Source: an uncultured Prosthecobacter sp. | GTDB taxonomy: Bacteria; Verrucomicrobiota; Verrucomicrobiia; Verrucomicrobiales; Verrucomicrobiaceae | Direction: 5' to 3' | Length of the DNA: 15,370 nucleotides | Assembly (NCBI GenBank): GCA_937941745.1 | Contig: CALDGV010000384.1 | Coordinates: forward strand, 1 to 15,370 | Shown: piece after piece, positions 14,714 through 15,370 of the stretch | Numbering within the stretch: position 1 is the stretch's first letter | How the letters are laid out: the number at the start of each line of letters is the position of its first letter | Position numbers and translations under genes: made by a program | The notes under the pieces: generated by a model | The model's input: only the letters and a program-made list of their open reading frames with translations | Database searches by the model: none | What the model was told of the DNA's origin: nothing

Positions 14714-15370
14714 ATGAAACCCGCCTCGCTTCTCGTTGCCATCGCCCTCGCCGCCACCTCTTTCGTCCAAGCAGAAAACTGGCCGAATTGGCGCGGCCCT
14801 AATCAGGATGGCTCAAGCTCAGAAAAGAACCTTCCGACGAAATTCAGCAAGACCGAAGGTGTGAAATGGGCTGCCGAAGTGCCTGCCGTCTCTGCTTCCG
14901 TGCCGGTTGTCTGGGGTGACAAGGTCTTTCTCACGGCCCCGATCAAGGACAAGCAACAACTGGTAGGCTTCTGCTACGATGCCAAAACCGGCAAGGAACT
15001 CTGGCGCAAGGTAGTGTCTGAAGGCGGCCTCCAATGGGACAACAAAAGCAATCTGGCCAGCCCATCGCCCGTGACGGATGGAGAACGCGTTGTTTTCCTG
15101 TTTGCAGACGCCGTGGCAGCTTCTTTTGATCTGTCCGGCAACCTTCAATGGAAACGCGACTTCAAGGAAACTCATGGTGCCTTTGCCACCCAGTGGACCT
15201 ATGGCAGCAGCCCCGTTCTGGACGGAGGCAAACTCTACATCCAGGTGCTTCAACGGAATGAGACTTTTGTCTTTCAAGGATTCGACAAAGGCACTCCAGG
15301 GAAGGACATGAGCAGCTACATTCTTGCGGTGGACCCGGCCACGGGAAAGGACCTCTGGAAGCATATCCGT
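14714..15370 (+). CDS. Secreted PQQ-like beta-propeller protein (3' truncated by window edge)
   Basis: The frame from ATG 14714 stays open to the last base (219 codons), so the gene continues beyond the window. It begins with a clear Sec signal peptide (MKPASLLVAIALAATSFVQA, likely cleaved before Glu21), then NWPNWRGPNQDGSS, the common N-terminal motif of PQQ-binding-like (PF13360-type) propellers in Verrucomicrobiota and Planctomycetota. Blade repeats of the type 'YDAKTGKELWRK' (near 88-99), 'FDLSGNLQWKRD' (138-149) and 'LAVDPATGKDLWKH' (205-218) are visible. The protein is likely periplasmic or extracellular. True PQQ binding or dehydrogenase activity cannot be claimed, because many homologues are structural. 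It is divergent from glpX with 158 bp between starts; no Shine-Dalgarno motif is seen. Confidence 0.88.
   Translation, partial: MKPASLLVAIALAATSFVQAENWPNWRGPNQDGSSSEKNLPTKFSKTEGVKWAAEVPAVSASVPVVWGDKVFLTAPIKDKQQLVGFCYDAKTGKELWRKVVSEGGLQWDNKSNLASPSPVTDGERVVFLFADAVAASFDLSGNLQWKRDFKETHGAFATQWTYGSSPVLDGGKLYIQVLQRNETFVFQGFDKGTPGKDMSSYILAVDPATGKDLWKHIR

Noticed and set aside
1..15370. Search for CRISPR arrays, tRNA/rRNA genes, transposases, integrases, toxin-antitoxin or defence genes
   Set aside because: No short direct-repeat array, cloverleaf-like sequence, transposase motif or known defence domain was recognised; all long stretches are explained by the genes listed.

Overview
The window is a moderately GC-rich bacterial chromosome segment that looks like Verrucomicrobiota, possibly of the Prosthecobacter/Verrucomicrobium type. 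This is inferred from the gene families: a large exported protein with tandem 'YQWRKNG' Ig-like modules, a secreted PQQ-type beta-propeller protein, a class II fructose bisphosphatase, and initiation sites that mostly lack a Shine-Dalgarno motif. No mobile element, CRISPR array, tRNA or rRNA was found.

Layout: (1) 1-2139 (+) is the 3' part of a cell-surface or secreted Ig-repeat protein. (2) 2240-3973 (-) is a two-gene phosphate uptake operon, a DUF47/PhoU-like protein followed by a PiT permease, ending in a strong hairpin terminator. (3) 4224-5994 (+) is a ribosomal protein operon, rpmJ-rpsM-rpsK-rpsD. rpmJ is only 37 codons and easy to miss. S11 carries an unusual Ala/Pro-rich N-terminal extension. 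The operon ends at a clear intrinsic terminator without rpoA and rplQ, the usual last genes of the alpha operon. (4) 6146-9046 (+) holds three co-directional genes: a sterol desaturase/fatty acid hydroxylase family membrane protein, a HemW-like radical SAM protein, and a small chorismate-lyase-fold (UbiC-like) protein. (5) 9067-12282 (-) is a single HAE-like RND efflux permease with no adaptor or outer membrane partner in view. (6) 12421-13443 (+), divergent from the RND gene, is a lipoprotein whose middle resembles the OstA/LptA fold. (7) 13503-14555 (-) is glpX, with its own terminator, and divergent from it at 14714 (+) begins a secreted PQQ-like beta-propeller protein that runs off the window.

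Most of the window is core housekeeping: phosphate import, ribosome, gluconeogenesis and envelope transport. The points that most deserve a second look are the shortened alpha operon, the S11 extension, the radical SAM/chorismate-lyase-like pair, the OstA-like lipoprotein, and a perfect 17-bp palindrome upstream of the desaturase whose core recurs upstream of glpX. No clearly new defence or mobile system was found.
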